This document shows, one piece after another, positions 9,430 through 17,871 of a DNA stretch of 64,000 bases. The stretch comes from Sphingomonas sp. BK580 (GTDB lineage: Bacteria; Pseudomonadota; Alphaproteobacteria; Sphingomonadales; Sphingomonadaceae): NCBI RefSeq assembly GCF_014194975.1, contig NZ_JACIAY010000005.1, positions 186,001 to 250,000 of the forward strand. Reading direction: 5' to 3'. Under the pieces are notes generated by a model. That model did not search any database, had not been told where the DNA came from, and saw nothing but the letters and a program-made list of their open reading frames with translations. The first letter of the stretch is position 1; every line of letters starts with the position of its first letter. The position numbers and the translations under genes were made by a program.

Positions 9430-11022
9430 TCACGCCCCTCGGCGCGGCGCCTCGCCCTTGAGGAAACCGACGAAGCGCTCGGTCGCGCCGTCGAGCGCAC
9501 GCGCGCTGGCGGCGAGCTCGCCCGCGCTGCCGCGCACGGTCTGCGACAGCGCCGCGGTGGTGCGCACCGCGGCGGCGACCTCGTCGATGCGGCGCTCGAT
9601 CAGCTCGGCGCCGCTGGCCGTGCGAGTCGCGCCCGCCTCGATCCCGGCGGCGAGCTGGCGCTGGTCCGACACCGAGGCCGCGATCCCCCCTGCCGCGCTC
9701 GACACCTGCGCCACCGCCGAGTCGGCGCGGGTCAGCGCCGCGGCGGCATCGCCCACGCCAGCGAAGATCGCGCCGAGCAGCGCGCTGATGCGGTCGCTCG
9801 CGCGGGTCGAATCGGCGGCGAGCGAGCGGACCTCGCCCGCGACCACGGCGAAGCCGCGCCCCGCCTCGCCCGCGCGCGCCGCCTCGATCGTCGCGTTGAG
9901 CGCGAGCAGGTTGGTCTTCTCGGCGATGTCGCGGATGTCGCCGACGAGCTGGCCGATGCGCTGGCCGTGCTCCTCGAGCTCGCCGATGCGGCCGACGCCG
10001 CTGCCCGCCGCCGCCTGCGCCACCGCGGTGAGCGCACTCTGCTGATCGGCCGAGTCGGCGATGGCACGAATCGAGCCGCCGAGGTCGCGGATCGAGTCGG
10101 CGACGTGGCGGATCTGCGCGGTCGCCTCGACCGCCTCGCTCGCCACCGCCGCGGCCTGCACGCCCGCCCCCGCGGCGAGATCGTCGAGCGCGATCGACGA
10201 GCGCTCGAGCTGCCCGGCCGCGCTGCCGATCGCGCGTACCACCTGCGCCACCGAGCCCTCGAACGCCTCGGCGACGGTGAGCAGCTCGTCTCGGCGCCGC
10301 GCCGCCGCGTCCTGCTCGGCGCCGCGCAGCCGCGCGCGCTCGGCGGCGGCGAGATTCTCCGCCGCGCGCGCCTGGCGCAACGCCTCGGTGGCGGTGGCGC
10401 GCGCCTGCTCGGCGGCGGTGCGCGCCTCGTCCGCCTCGGCGACCAGCACGCGGCTGCGCTCGAGCGAGAGCCGCTGCCGCTCGAGCAGCCGCTCGATCAC
10501 GCCCGTCACCAGCCACAGCACGCCTGCCTGCATCACCACCGCCAGCGCGTGGACCAGCACGCGGCCGAGCCGCCCCTCACCCGCGAACACCCAGGCCGGC
10601 GCGAACCACTCCAGCAGCAGGTGATGGAGCGCGATCAGCCCCGCGGCGAAGACGATCGGCCGCCAGTCGCACAGCACCACCAGCGCGGCGAGCGCGACGA
10701 AGAAGAACATATGCCCGTCCATCTGCCAGGGATGGCCCTCGAGCACATAGACCAGCAGCGCGGGCGCGGTGGCGGCGAGCGTCCCCGCGATGGTGCGCGC
10801 CTGGGCGTCGGTGCGACCCCTGATCGCGAGCCAGGTCGGCGCCGCGGTGAGGAAGATCCCCGCGCCGAGCACGACCGGATCGATCGCGCCGGTGAGCGCG
10901 AGCTGGATCACCGCCACCGCGGCCAGCGCGCCCCAGCCGAGCGCCGCGATCAGCCGCATGCCGAGAAGGCGCATCTGCTCGAGCGTCAGCGTGTCGAGCG
11001 CGCGCCAGCCGATCGCGGTCAT
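9430..11022 (-). CDS. Methyl-accepting chemotaxis protein, multi-helix membrane sensor
   Basis: This 530-residue receptor has five or six hydrophobic helices (about residues 20-180, including [18 protein letters not shown]) and no periplasmic ligand domain. A coiled coil follows (190-260), then the methylation/signalling helices with the conserved tip [20 protein letters not shown]. It should couple to CheA/CheW and probably senses membrane or cytoplasmic state. The ATG at 11022 ([12 protein letters not shown]) overlaps the upstream gene by 4 bp. No C-terminal CheR-docking pentapeptide is present; the protein ends EAPRRGA. Confidence 0.9.
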   Translation of the reverse strand: MTAIGWRALDTLTLEQMRLLGMRLIAALGWGALAAVAVIQLALTGAIDPVVLGAGIFLTAAPTWLAIRGRTDAQARTIAGTLAATAPALLVYVLEGHPWQMDGHMFFFVALAALVVLCDWRPIVFAAGLIALHHLLLEWFAPAWVFAGEGRLGRVLVHALAVVMQAGVLWLVTGVIERLLERQRLSLERSRVLVAEADEARTAAEQARATATEALRQARAAENLAAAERARLRGAEQDAAARRRDELLTVAEAFEGSVAQVVRAIGSAAGQLERSSIALDDLAAGAGVQAAAVASEAVEATAQIRHVADSIRDLGGSIRAIADSADQQSALTAVAQAAAGSGVGRIGELEEHGQRIGQLVGDIRDIAEKTNLLALNATIEAARAGEAGRGFAVVAGEVRSLAADSTRASDRISALLGAIFAGVGDAAAALTRADSAVAQVSSAAGGIAASVSDQRQLAAGIEAGATRTASGAELIERRIDEVAAAVRTTAALSQTVRGSAGELAASARALDGATERFVGFLKGEAPRRGA

Positions 11023-11324
11023 GCCGTCGCTCCGATCTCGTCGCCGCACAGCGGCGAGGGCGCGGCGAGCAGCAGCGCGTCGCCGAGACGCAGCCGCGCC
11101 TGGATCCGGTCTCGCGCGCCGCGCACCACCAGGCTGGTTCCCGGCCCGCGCCCGACCAGCCGGGCGCCGGCGGCCAGCGCGGCCGAGGCGAGCGCGCTCG
11201 GTGCGGCGCCGATCGGCACCAGCAGCAGCGTTCCCTCGGCGGGAGGCCGCACCGCCAACACCAGCAGCGCCGCCGCGAACAGGGCGGCCTGCAGCAGCAG
11301 CGGGAGCGACGCACGGCGGGTCAT
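11019..11324 (-). CDS. Small membrane protein upstream of chemoreceptor
   Basis: This 101-residue protein has one or two N-terminal hydrophobic stretches ([19 protein letters not shown] and [20 protein letters not shown]) and a soluble tail rich in Arg and Leu. I do not recognise a family. The ATGA overlap with the chemoreceptor gene implies translational coupling and a shared role, perhaps as an accessory to that sensor. Confidence 0.65.
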   Translation of the reverse strand: MTRRASLPLLLQAALFAAALLVLAVRPPAEGTLLLVPIGAAPSALASAALAAGARLVGRGPGTSLVVRGARDRIQARLRLGDALLLAAPSPLCGDEIGATA

Positions 11325-11372
11325 GCCGACCGTCTAGGCTACGTTCCTTAACGCGTCGTTTCTCTACGTGGG

Positions 11373-12791
11373 TTAGGGCCGGCGCGCCGCGGCCGTGCGC
11401 CGAAGGCCGCGCGTCCGCCCGTAGGCCAGGTAGAACAGCAACCCCGCGGCATTCCACAGCAGGAAGCGCGCGATCGTCGCGCTCGGCAGGCTCCACAGCA
11501 GGTAGAGGCAGCCGAGGATGGCGAGCGATCCCACGACGTTGGGCAGCGGGCAGCGGAACAGCCGCGGCGCGTCGGGTGCGGTGCGGCGCAGCACCATCAG
11601 GCACGCGCCCGCGGCGATGAAGGCGAGCAGCGTCCCCGCATTGGCCAGCTCGGCGATCTCGTCGAGCCGGAACAGCCCCGCCACCACCGCGATCGCCACC
11701 CCGGTCAGCAGCGTGATCCGCGTCGGCGCACCGCTGCGCACGCTCACCGTGGCGAGCCCGCGCGGCAGCAGTCCGTCGCGCGCCATCACGAAGAAGATGC
11801 GGCTCTGCCCGTACATCATCACCAGGATCACCGAGGGAAGAGCGATCACCGCGGCGAGCGCGATCAGATGGCCGGCGAGCGGCTGGCCGAGCGAGCGCAG
11901 CACCAGCGCGAGCGGCTCGGGCGAGTTCGCCAGCCGAGTGAACGGCAGCGCGCCGATCGCCGCCACCGCCACGGCCATGTAGATCGCGGTGCAGACCAGC
12001 ATCGAGCCGACGATCCCGATCGTCAGGTCGCGCCCGGGCCGCTTGGCCTCCTCGGCCGAGGTCGCCACCGCGTCGAAGCCGTAGAAGGCGAAGAAGACGA
12101 TCGCCGCCGCCGCCATCACGCCGCGCTTGTGCCCGCCGCTCTCCGCCGCGGCGAAACCGTAAGGCATGAAGGGATGCAGGTTGGTGGGATCGAACGCGGG
12201 CAGCGCGAAGACGATGAACACCGCCAGCGCGGCGAGCTTGACCACGACGAGGACGATGTTGAGCGTCGCACTCTCGCGCGTGCCCGCGACGAGCAGCCCC
12301 ATGACGGCGAGCGCCACCGCCACCGCGGGCAGGTTGACGAGCCCGCCGCCGTGCGGCCCGGCGAGCAGCGCCGGCGGCAGTGTGACGCCGGCGGACTGGA
12401 TCCAGCCGACGAGATAGCCCGACCATCCCACCGCCACGGTCGAGCAGGCGAGCGAATATTCGAGGATCAGGCTCCAGCCGACCACCCACGCGGCGGTCTC
12501 GCCCAACGCCGCGTAGCTGAACGTGTAGGCGCCGCCCGCGGCCGGGATCATCGTCGCCAGCTCGGCATAGGCCAGCGCGGCGCAGGCGCAGACCGCACCG
12601 GCGATGGCGAAGGCGAGGATCACCGCCGGGCCGGCACGCTCGGCGCCGACGCCCGTGAGCGTGTAGATGCCGGTGCCGACGATCGCGCCGACGCCGAGCG
12701 CGATCAGGTGCGGCCAGGACAGCGTCTTGGCGAGCGCGCGGCCTTCCTCATGCCGGGTCACGTCGGCGAGTGACTTGCGCTGGCCCAGCAT
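11373..12791 (-). CDS. APC-superfamily amino acid permease (CAT type)
   Basis: This 472-residue inner-membrane protein has about twelve hydrophobic helices. It begins [20 protein letters not shown] and has the first-helix APC motif [16 protein letters not shown], typical of cationic amino acid transporter-like permeases. It imports an amino acid by ion- or amino-acid-coupled transport; substrate unknown. The ATG at 12791 is preferred over a longer Arg-rich in-frame start that lacks family similarity. It lies just downstream of the hydroxyproline-type genes on the same strand, so an imino acid substrate is possible but unproven. Confidence 0.88.
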   Translation of the reverse strand: MLGQRKSLADVTRHEEGRALAKTLSWPHLIALGVGAIVGTGIYTLTGVGAERAGPAVILAFAIAGAVCACAALAYAELATMIPAAGGAYTFSYAALGETAAWVVGWSLILEYSLACSTVAVGWSGYLVGWIQSAGVTLPPALLAGPHGGGLVNLPAVAVALAVMGLLVAGTRESATLNIVLVVVKLAALAVFIVFALPAFDPTNLHPFMPYGFAAAESGGHKRGVMAAAAIVFFAFYGFDAVATSAEEAKRPGRDLTIGIVGSMLVCTAIYMAVAVAAIGALPFTRLANSPEPLALVLRSLGQPLAGHLIALAAVIALPSVILVMMYGQSRIFFVMARDGLLPRGLATVSVRSGAPTRITLLTGVAIAVVAGLFRLDEIAELANAGTLLAFIAAGACLMVLRRTAPDAPRLFRCPLPNVVGSLAILGCLYLLWSLPSATIARFLLWNAAGLLFYLAYGRTRGLRRTAAARRP

Positions 12792-13094
12792 GCGGCTCGT
12801 TCTCCTACGCGGGTGGGTGCGGCGGGGGGCGGGTCGGGACGCGCCTTCTCGTCGGCACGAGCTCGGTCGACGCCCGCGCCCCACTCATGGTCTCGCGCGC
12901 ACGCGGAAGCGTAGGAGGCGAAGAGGTCGCCGGTCGTCGTTCTGCCTGGCCCTGGGTTCCCGCGCTCGCGGGATCGCGGCGCTTCGACCCAAGTCGCGTC
13001 CGATCCGTGTAGCGCTCGATGCGCCGTCGCAGTGGCGACGCAGCGAACACCGAACCGTGTCTCGCCCGGCGTGACGGAAGCGAGTCCGCCCTCT
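12792..13094. other. Gene-free interval with one repeat half-unit
   Basis: This 303-bp stretch separates the permease gene from the epimerase gene, both leftward. No credible gene is seen. A short palindrome at 12958-12973, preceded by CCCTGGG, matches one arm of the REPIN-like elements (compare 42301-42328), so it looks like a lone arm. The permease promoter probably lies here, but no clear -35/-10 is visible. Confidence 0.5.
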
Positions 13095-14093
13095 TCACGT
13101 CACCTGGAACCCAGCCCAGAACGGGTCCTCGCGGTCGATCCAGATCGTGTTGAAGCCGGTCGCCACCGCCGAGCCCTCGATCGAGGGGACGATCGCCGGC
13201 ATGTCGCCCAGCGTCGTCGCCGCCTCGACCCGCCCGGTGAAGCGGCTGCCGATATAGCTCTCGTGGACGAAGCGGTCGCCGACCCTTAGGTCGCCGCGGT
13301 CGGCGAGATGCGCGAGCCGCGCCGACGTGCCGGTGCCGCACGGCGAGCGGTCGATCGCCTTGTCGCCGTAGAACACCGCGTTGCGCCCGTCGGCGTCGTT
13401 GCCGCGCGGGCGGTCGGCCCAGAGCACGTGGCTGACCCCGCGGATCGTCGGGTCGAGCGGGTGGACCGGCTCGACCTTCTCGCGCACCGCCGCCCGCACC
13501 AGTCGCGAGGCCGCGATCAGCCGGTCGGCCCCCATCGCGTCGAGCCCCGCATAGCCTCCCTGCGGCTCGACGATCGCGTAGTAATTCCCGCCATAGGCGA
13601 CGTCGACGCTGAGCCGGCCGAGATCGGCGACGTCGACCTCCACGCCGCGCGCCGCGACATAGCTGGGCACGTTGGTGATGCGGACCGAGGTCACCTTCTC
13701 GCCCGCGGCCGTGTAGGCGATGTCGATCACGCCCGCGGGCACCTCGACCTTGAGCCGCCCCGGCGCCGCGGGCTGGATCAGCCCGTGCTCCAGCCCGAAG
13801 GTGATCATCCCGATCGTGCCGTGGCCGCACATCGGCAGGCAGCCGCTCGTCTCGATGAACAGGATGCCGACGTCGGCGTCGGCGGTGGTGGGCGGGTAAA
13901 GGAAGCCGCCCGACATCATGTCGTGCCCGCGCGGCTCGAAGCAGAGCCCGGTGCGGATCCAGTCGTAGCGGGCGAGGAAGTCCTGCCGGCGCTCCGACAT
14001 CGAGGCGCCGCGCAGCAGCGGCGCACCGCCGGCGACGAGCCGCACCGGGTTGCCCGCGGTATGGCCGTCGATGCAGAAGAAGGTGTGGCGCAT
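13095..14093 (-). CDS. 4-hydroxyproline 2-epimerase (proline racemase family)
   Basis: This 332-residue protein carries both catalytic cysteines of the two-base mechanism: Cys89 in MCGHGTIG and Cys252 in SPCGTGTSARLA. Having Cys at both places marks racemase/epimerase activity rather than trans-3-hydroxyproline dehydration (Cys/Thr). It opens MRHTFFCIDGHTAGNPVRLV as hydroxyproline epimerases do. It converts trans-4-hydroxy-L-proline to cis-4-hydroxy-D-proline in the cytoplasm, the first step of catabolism. It lies 13 bp downstream of the DapA-like gene in one operon. The following D-hydroxyproline dehydrogenase is not in the window. Confidence 0.9.
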   Translation of the reverse strand: MRHTFFCIDGHTAGNPVRLVAGGAPLLRGASMSERRQDFLARYDWIRTGLCFEPRGHDMMSGGFLYPPTTADADVGILFIETSGCLPMCGHGTIGMITFGLEHGLIQPAAPGRLKVEVPAGVIDIAYTAAGEKVTSVRITNVPSYVAARGVEVDVADLGRLSVDVAYGGNYYAIVEPQGGYAGLDAMGADRLIAASRLVRAAVREKVEPVHPLDPTIRGVSHVLWADRPRGNDADGRNAVFYGDKAIDRSPCGTGTSARLAHLADRGDLRVGDRFVHESYIGSRFTGRVEAATTLGDMPAIVPSIEGSAVATGFNTIWIDREDPFWAGFQVT

Positions 14094-14106
14094 GCCGCCG
14101 ACGCTA

Positions 14107-15030
14107 TCAGGCCGCGGCAGGCAGCGACAGCGTCGGGCGCGTCGCGGCGGCGCGCTCGACCATCGCGATCACCTCGGCGCGGCGCTCGCCGGTGAGCACG
14201 TAGCGCGGCGGCAGCACGCGCTCCGAGCCGCGCCCCATCACCTGCTCGGCGAGCTTGATCGACTGGACGAGGTCGTGCTCGGCGTCGAGGTGGAGCAAGG
14301 GCATGAACCAGCGGTAGATCTCGAGCGCCTTGGCGTGATCGCCGCGCTCGAACGCCGCGACCAGCTCGACCGACTCCTTGGGAAAGGCGTTGGTCAGGCC
14401 CGAGACCCAACCCTGCGCGCCGAGGTACAGCCCCTCCAGCGCGACGTCGTCCAGGCCGGCGAACAGCACGTAGCGGTCGCCGAGATCGTTGCGGAAGTCG
14501 GTGAAGCGCCGCGTGTCGGGCGCCGATTCCTTGACCGCGACGATATTTTCCACCGGCACGAGCTGCTCGAGCACGTAGCGGTCGATCACGGTGCGATAGG
14601 CCGGCGGGTTGTTGTACAGCATGATCGGCAGCGCGGTGCGCTCCGCCACGCCGCGGAAGTGCGCCACCAGCTCGTCCGGCTTGGGCACATAGACCATCGG
14701 CGGCAGCAGCATGAGGCCGTCCGCCCCGGCCTTCTCCGCCGCCTGCGCGTAGCGCACCGCGCGGCGTGTGTCGTACTCGGAGACGCCGGTGATCACCGGC
14801 ACGCGTCCCTTCACCACCTCGACGATGGCCGACAGAACCGACACCTTCTCGTCGTAGTCGAGCGAGTTGTTCTCGCCCACGGTGCCCAGTGCGATGATCC
14901 CGGTGACGCCGTCGCGGATCAGCTCGTCGACCACGCGCTGCGTGTCCGACAGGTCGAGCGCGAGGTCCTCGCGTACCTGGGTCGTCACCGCCGGGAACAC
15001 GCCCTTCCAACCGATCGCCATCGCCGACAC
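14107..15030 (-). CDS. DapA-family lyase, likely pyrroline-4-hydroxy-2-carboxylate deaminase
   Basis: This 307-residue protein has the DHDPS/NAL class I aldolase layout: GTVGENNSL (phosphate/carboxylate loop), Tyr139 in MLYNNPPAY and the Schiff-base Lys167 in VAVKES. Next to hydroxyproline epimerase, the best match is the deaminase that converts Delta1-pyrroline-4-hydroxy-2-carboxylate to alpha-ketoglutarate semialdehyde (LhpC/HypD role). A 2-keto-3-deoxy-L-arabonate dehydratase is the main alternative: it is in the same superfamily and makes the same product. Lysine-biosynthetic DapA is unlikely from context. Confidence 0.8.
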   Translation of the reverse strand: MSAMAIGWKGVFPAVTTQVREDLALDLSDTQRVVDELIRDGVTGIIALGTVGENNSLDYDEKVSVLSAIVEVVKGRVPVITGVSEYDTRRAVRYAQAAEKAGADGLMLLPPMVYVPKPDELVAHFRGVAERTALPIMLYNNPPAYRTVIDRYVLEQLVPVENIVAVKESAPDTRRFTDFRNDLGDRYVLFAGLDDVALEGLYLGAQGWVSGLTNAFPKESVELVAAFERGDHAKALEIYRWFMPLLHLDAEHDLVQSIKLAEQVMGRGSERVLPPRYVLTGERRAEVIAMVERAAATRPTLSLPAAA

Positions 15031-15053
15031 CGCCCTCTTATTCTCTCTCAGAC

Positions 15054-15077
15054 GTAGATCGTATACTAAGTAGATCG
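15054..15077. promoter_or_regulatory. Candidate operator upstream of the deaminase gene
   Basis: Two direct copies of GTAGATCG (15054-15061 and 15070-15077), 16 bp apart, flank the palindrome GTATAC (15061-15066). It lies 24 bp upstream of the DapA-like start in a 67-bp gap. Direct half-sites with a central palindrome suit a GntR- or IclR-like regulator. TCGTATAC also occurs upstream of the GH127 gene (20318-20325). Confidence 0.4.
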
Positions 15078-15097
15078 CGTGAGCGCAACCTGTCAGA

Positions 15098-16855
15098 CTA
15101 CTCCTCGTCGGGGTACGGGCCGCGTCCGCCGTCGCGGATCAGCTGGTCGACGCGGCGGTCGATCTCGCTCACCGGCACCGAGCCGAGCGCGAGCACCGCA
15201 TCGTGGAAGGCTTTGACGTTGAACTTGGGGCCGAGCGCCTGCTCGGCGCGGGCGCGGGCGCGCTGGATCGCGAGCTGGCCGGTGTAGTAGCTGAGCGCCT
15301 GCCCCGGCCAGGCGATGTAGCGGTCGACCTCGGTGGTGACCTCGTGGTCGGACAGCGCGGTGTTGTCGCGGAGGTAGGCCTGCGCGCGCTCGCGGCTCCA
15401 GCCCATCGCATGGATGCCGGTGTCGACCACCAGGCGGGACGCGCGCCACGCCTGATAGCTCAGCATGCCGAAGAGGTCATAGGGCGTCTCATACATCCCC
15501 ATCTCCTCGCCCAGCGTCTCGCAATAGAGCGCCCAGCCCTCGCCGTAGACCGAGAGATAGGTGTCGCGGCGGAACGGCGGCAGGTCCTTGTTCTCGGCGG
15601 CGAGCGGCATCTGGAAGGCGTGGCCGGGCGCGCTCTCGTGCAGCGTCAGCGCGGGCATGGCGTAGAGCGAGCGCGCGGGCAGGTCGTAGGTGTTGACGAG
15701 ATACACGCCCGGCCCGCCGCGCCCCGCGGTGTAGAAGGGCGCGACATCGGCGGGCACCGGCTTGATCGCGAAACGGCTGCGCGGCAGCCGCCCGAAATAG
15801 CGTGCGGCCTTGCCGTCGAAGGTCTTGGCGATCCACGCGGCGCGGTCGAGCAGCTGCTGCGGCGTGGTCGCATAGAAGCGCGGGTCGGTGCGCAGGAAGG
15901 TGAGGAAGGCCGGCAGGCCGCCCTGGAACTTCACCTGCGCCATCACCTCCAGCATCCGCGCGCGGATCTTGGCGACCTCGGCCAGCCCGATCGCGTGCAC
16001 CTGCTCGGGGCTCTGCGGCAGCGTCGTATATTCCGCCACCTTCGACTGATAATAGGCCTTGCCGTCGGGCAGGTCATAGGCTGCCAGCGCGGTGCGCGCG
16101 CCAGGGATATACTCCTCGCGCAGGAAGGCGAGCAGCCTGCGGTGCGCCGGCAGCACCGAGTCGCGGATCGCCGCCTCGCCGGCGCGGCGCAGCTCGGCCT
16201 GGGTCGCCGCCGGGATCTGCCGCGGCATCGTGGCGAAAGGCGCGTAGAAGGGATTGTCCGCGGTCGACTTCGCCTCGACGACCTGCGCGACGCCGATGTC
16301 GCGCCCTGCCAGCGTCACCTTGGGCGGGGTGAAGCCGCGCTGGAGCCCGGCGCGCATGTTGGCGATCTGCTGGTCGAAATAGCGCGGCAACTCGCCGAGC
16401 ATCGACAGATAGGCGCGATACTCCTTCTCGTTCGCGAGCGGGTCGCGCGCCGCGGCGGCGACGTCGCCCCAGAAGCTGGTGTCGGCGGTGAGCGGCTTCT
16501 CATAGTCGCGGAAGCGCTGCTCGTTGAGGAGCGCGTCGATCTGCTGGCGATAGACCGCGTAATTGACCCGCTCGGCGGGCGAGAGATCGGCGGGATGGAT
16601 CGCGCGCAGCCGCGCCGCGGTGTCCGCCCAGCGCTTGAGCCGCGCCGCCTGCGCCGCCGGACCGACGTCGGGCAGGTGCGCGCGCGCCTCGCGGCGGCTG
16701 TCCTCGTCGGCGGCCATCTGCTGCTGCCGCCAGCTGTACTCGTCGGTGTAGAGCTGGCGCAGCGTCGCGTCGGCGCTCCCCGCCCGCGGCGCCGCCGTCG
16801 CCGTCGCCGCCGCCATCATCGTCGCGCCCAGCAGCGCCGCCCACATCTGCCTCAC
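15098..16855 (-). CDS. DUF885 family protein, probable secreted metallopeptidase
   Basis: This 585-residue protein has an N-terminal signal peptide (hydrophobic to about residue 22, ending ATAAPRA). It carries the DUF885 metal-site motifs HESAPGH (406-412) and EGWALYCE (439-446), resembling zinc-peptidase signatures. It is probably periplasmic. The GTG at 16855 overlaps the stop of the dehydrogenase gene (GTGA); an ATG three codons in is an alternative. A periplasmic peptidase would suit degradation of a glycopeptide whose sugar is removed by the neighbouring GH127, but the substrate is not known. Confidence 0.8.
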   Translation of the reverse strand: MRQMWAALLGATMMAAATATAAPRAGSADATLRQLYTDEYSWRQQQMAADEDSRREARAHLPDVGPAAQAARLKRWADTAARLRAIHPADLSPAERVNYAVYRQQIDALLNEQRFRDYEKPLTADTSFWGDVAAAARDPLANEKEYRAYLSMLGELPRYFDQQIANMRAGLQRGFTPPKVTLAGRDIGVAQVVEAKSTADNPFYAPFATMPRQIPAATQAELRRAGEAAIRDSVLPAHRRLLAFLREEYIPGARTALAAYDLPDGKAYYQSKVAEYTTLPQSPEQVHAIGLAEVAKIRARMLEVMAQVKFQGGLPAFLTFLRTDPRFYATTPQQLLDRAAWIAKTFDGKAARYFGRLPRSRFAIKPVPADVAPFYTAGRGGPGVYLVNTYDLPARSLYAMPALTLHESAPGHAFQMPLAAENKDLPPFRRDTYLSVYGEGWALYCETLGEEMGMYETPYDLFGMLSYQAWRASRLVVDTGIHAMGWSRERAQAYLRDNTALSDHEVTTEVDRYIAWPGQALSYYTGQLAIQRARARAEQALGPKFNVKAFHDAVLALGSVPVSEIDRRVDQLIRDGGRGPYPDEE

Positions 16856-17871
16856 TCAACCTCCCCGATCGCGATGATGTCGGCGTAGAGCGCGGCCGGC
16901 ACCAGCACACCCTCTTTCTCGGCCCGCGCGCGCGCCGCATGGCGGCGTGCCGACGGGAGCCGCGCGCCCTGCCCTTGTATCGCGGCGAACAGCGCCTCGG
17001 CGCGCGCGAGATGCTCGGCCGCGGCGGCACCGAGGAAGCCCGCCGGATCGAGCGCGACGATCAGCTCGCCCCCGCGCGGCGAGGCGCCCCGGCCCGCGTC
17101 GGCGGCGAGCGACTCGGCGCTGGTCATCTCGCCGATCAGCGGGCCAGCGAGCAGCTCGACCATCGCCGCCAGCGCCGATCCCTTGTGCTCGCCGAAGGTA
17201 CGCATCGCCCCCGCCAGCACCGCGGCCGGATCGGTGCTGGGCCGCCCTTCCGCGTCATAGCCCCAATCGTCGGGGATGGCGCGGCCGGCGCGGCGGTGCA
17301 GCTCGATCTCGCCGCGCGCCACCGCGCTGGTGGCGAAGTCGAAGACGAAGGGGTGCGCGCCCGGGCGCGGCCAGCCGAAGGCGATCGGGTTGGTACCGAA
17401 CACAGGGCGCGTCCCGCCCGCCGGCGCGACCCAGGCGTGGCTCGGCGTCATCGCCAGCGCGACCAGCCCCGCCTCGGCCAGCGTCTCGACCTCGGGCCAG
17501 AGCGCGGCGAAATGCACCACCTCGGTCAGCGCCAGCGCCGCGATCCCGCCCGCGCGCGCCTTGGCCTCGAGCAGCGGGCGCCCCGCGGCGAAGGCGAGCT
17601 GCGCGAAGCCGCCCCCACCGTCGACCCGCACCAGCGCGGCGGCGGGCTCGCTCACCCGCGGCACCGCGTCGCGCGCGACCGCGCCGCTGCGCAGGCTGTG
17701 CGCGGCGACGAGCAGCCGATAGAGGCCGTGGCTCGCGCAGCCGTCGCGCTCGCCCGCGACCATCGTCTCGGCCACCGCCTCGGCGTGCGCGGGCGCGAGC
17801 CCGACCGTACGCAGCGTCGCGCGCGCGAGCGCGCGCACCTCGTCGAGCGACAGTCGGACCGTGTCGCTCAC
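16852..17871 (-). CDS. Ldh2/malate dehydrogenase-family oxidoreductase
   Basis: This 339-residue protein belongs to the NAD(P)-dependent Ldh2 family. It has the catalytic His in CASHGLYRL, the cofactor segment FGTNPIAFGWP, and HKGSALAAMVELL near the C-terminal third. Members include malate/lactate dehydrogenases, ureidoglycolate dehydrogenase and Delta1-pyrroline-2-carboxylate reductase. Since hydroxyproline genes follow, an imino acid reductase is plausible; a sugar-acid dehydrogenase for the arabinose branch is the alternative. The GTG start overlaps the GH127 stop by 4 bp and its own stop overlaps the DUF885 start, so all three are one operon. Confidence 0.8.
   Translation of the reverse strand: MSDTVRLSLDEVRALARATLRTVGLAPAHAEAVAETMVAGERDGCASHGLYRLLVAAHSLRSGAVARDAVPRVSEPAAALVRVDGGGGFAQLAFAAGRPLLEAKARAGGIAALALTEVVHFAALWPEVETLAEAGLVALAMTPSHAWVAPAGGTRPVFGTNPIAFGWPRPGAHPFVFDFATSAVARGEIELHRRAGRAIPDDWGYDAEGRPSTDPAAVLAGAMRTFGEHKGSALAAMVELLAGPLIGEMTSAESLAADAGRGASPRGGELIVALDPAGFLGAAAAEHLARAEALFAAIQGQGARLPSARRHAARARAEKEGVLVPAALYADIIAIGEVE

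Noticed and set aside
14107..15030. Lysine-biosynthetic dapA
   Set aside because: The neighbours are hydroxyproline and arabinose catabolic genes, and the sequence lacks the usual dapA context; a catabolic deaminase fits better.
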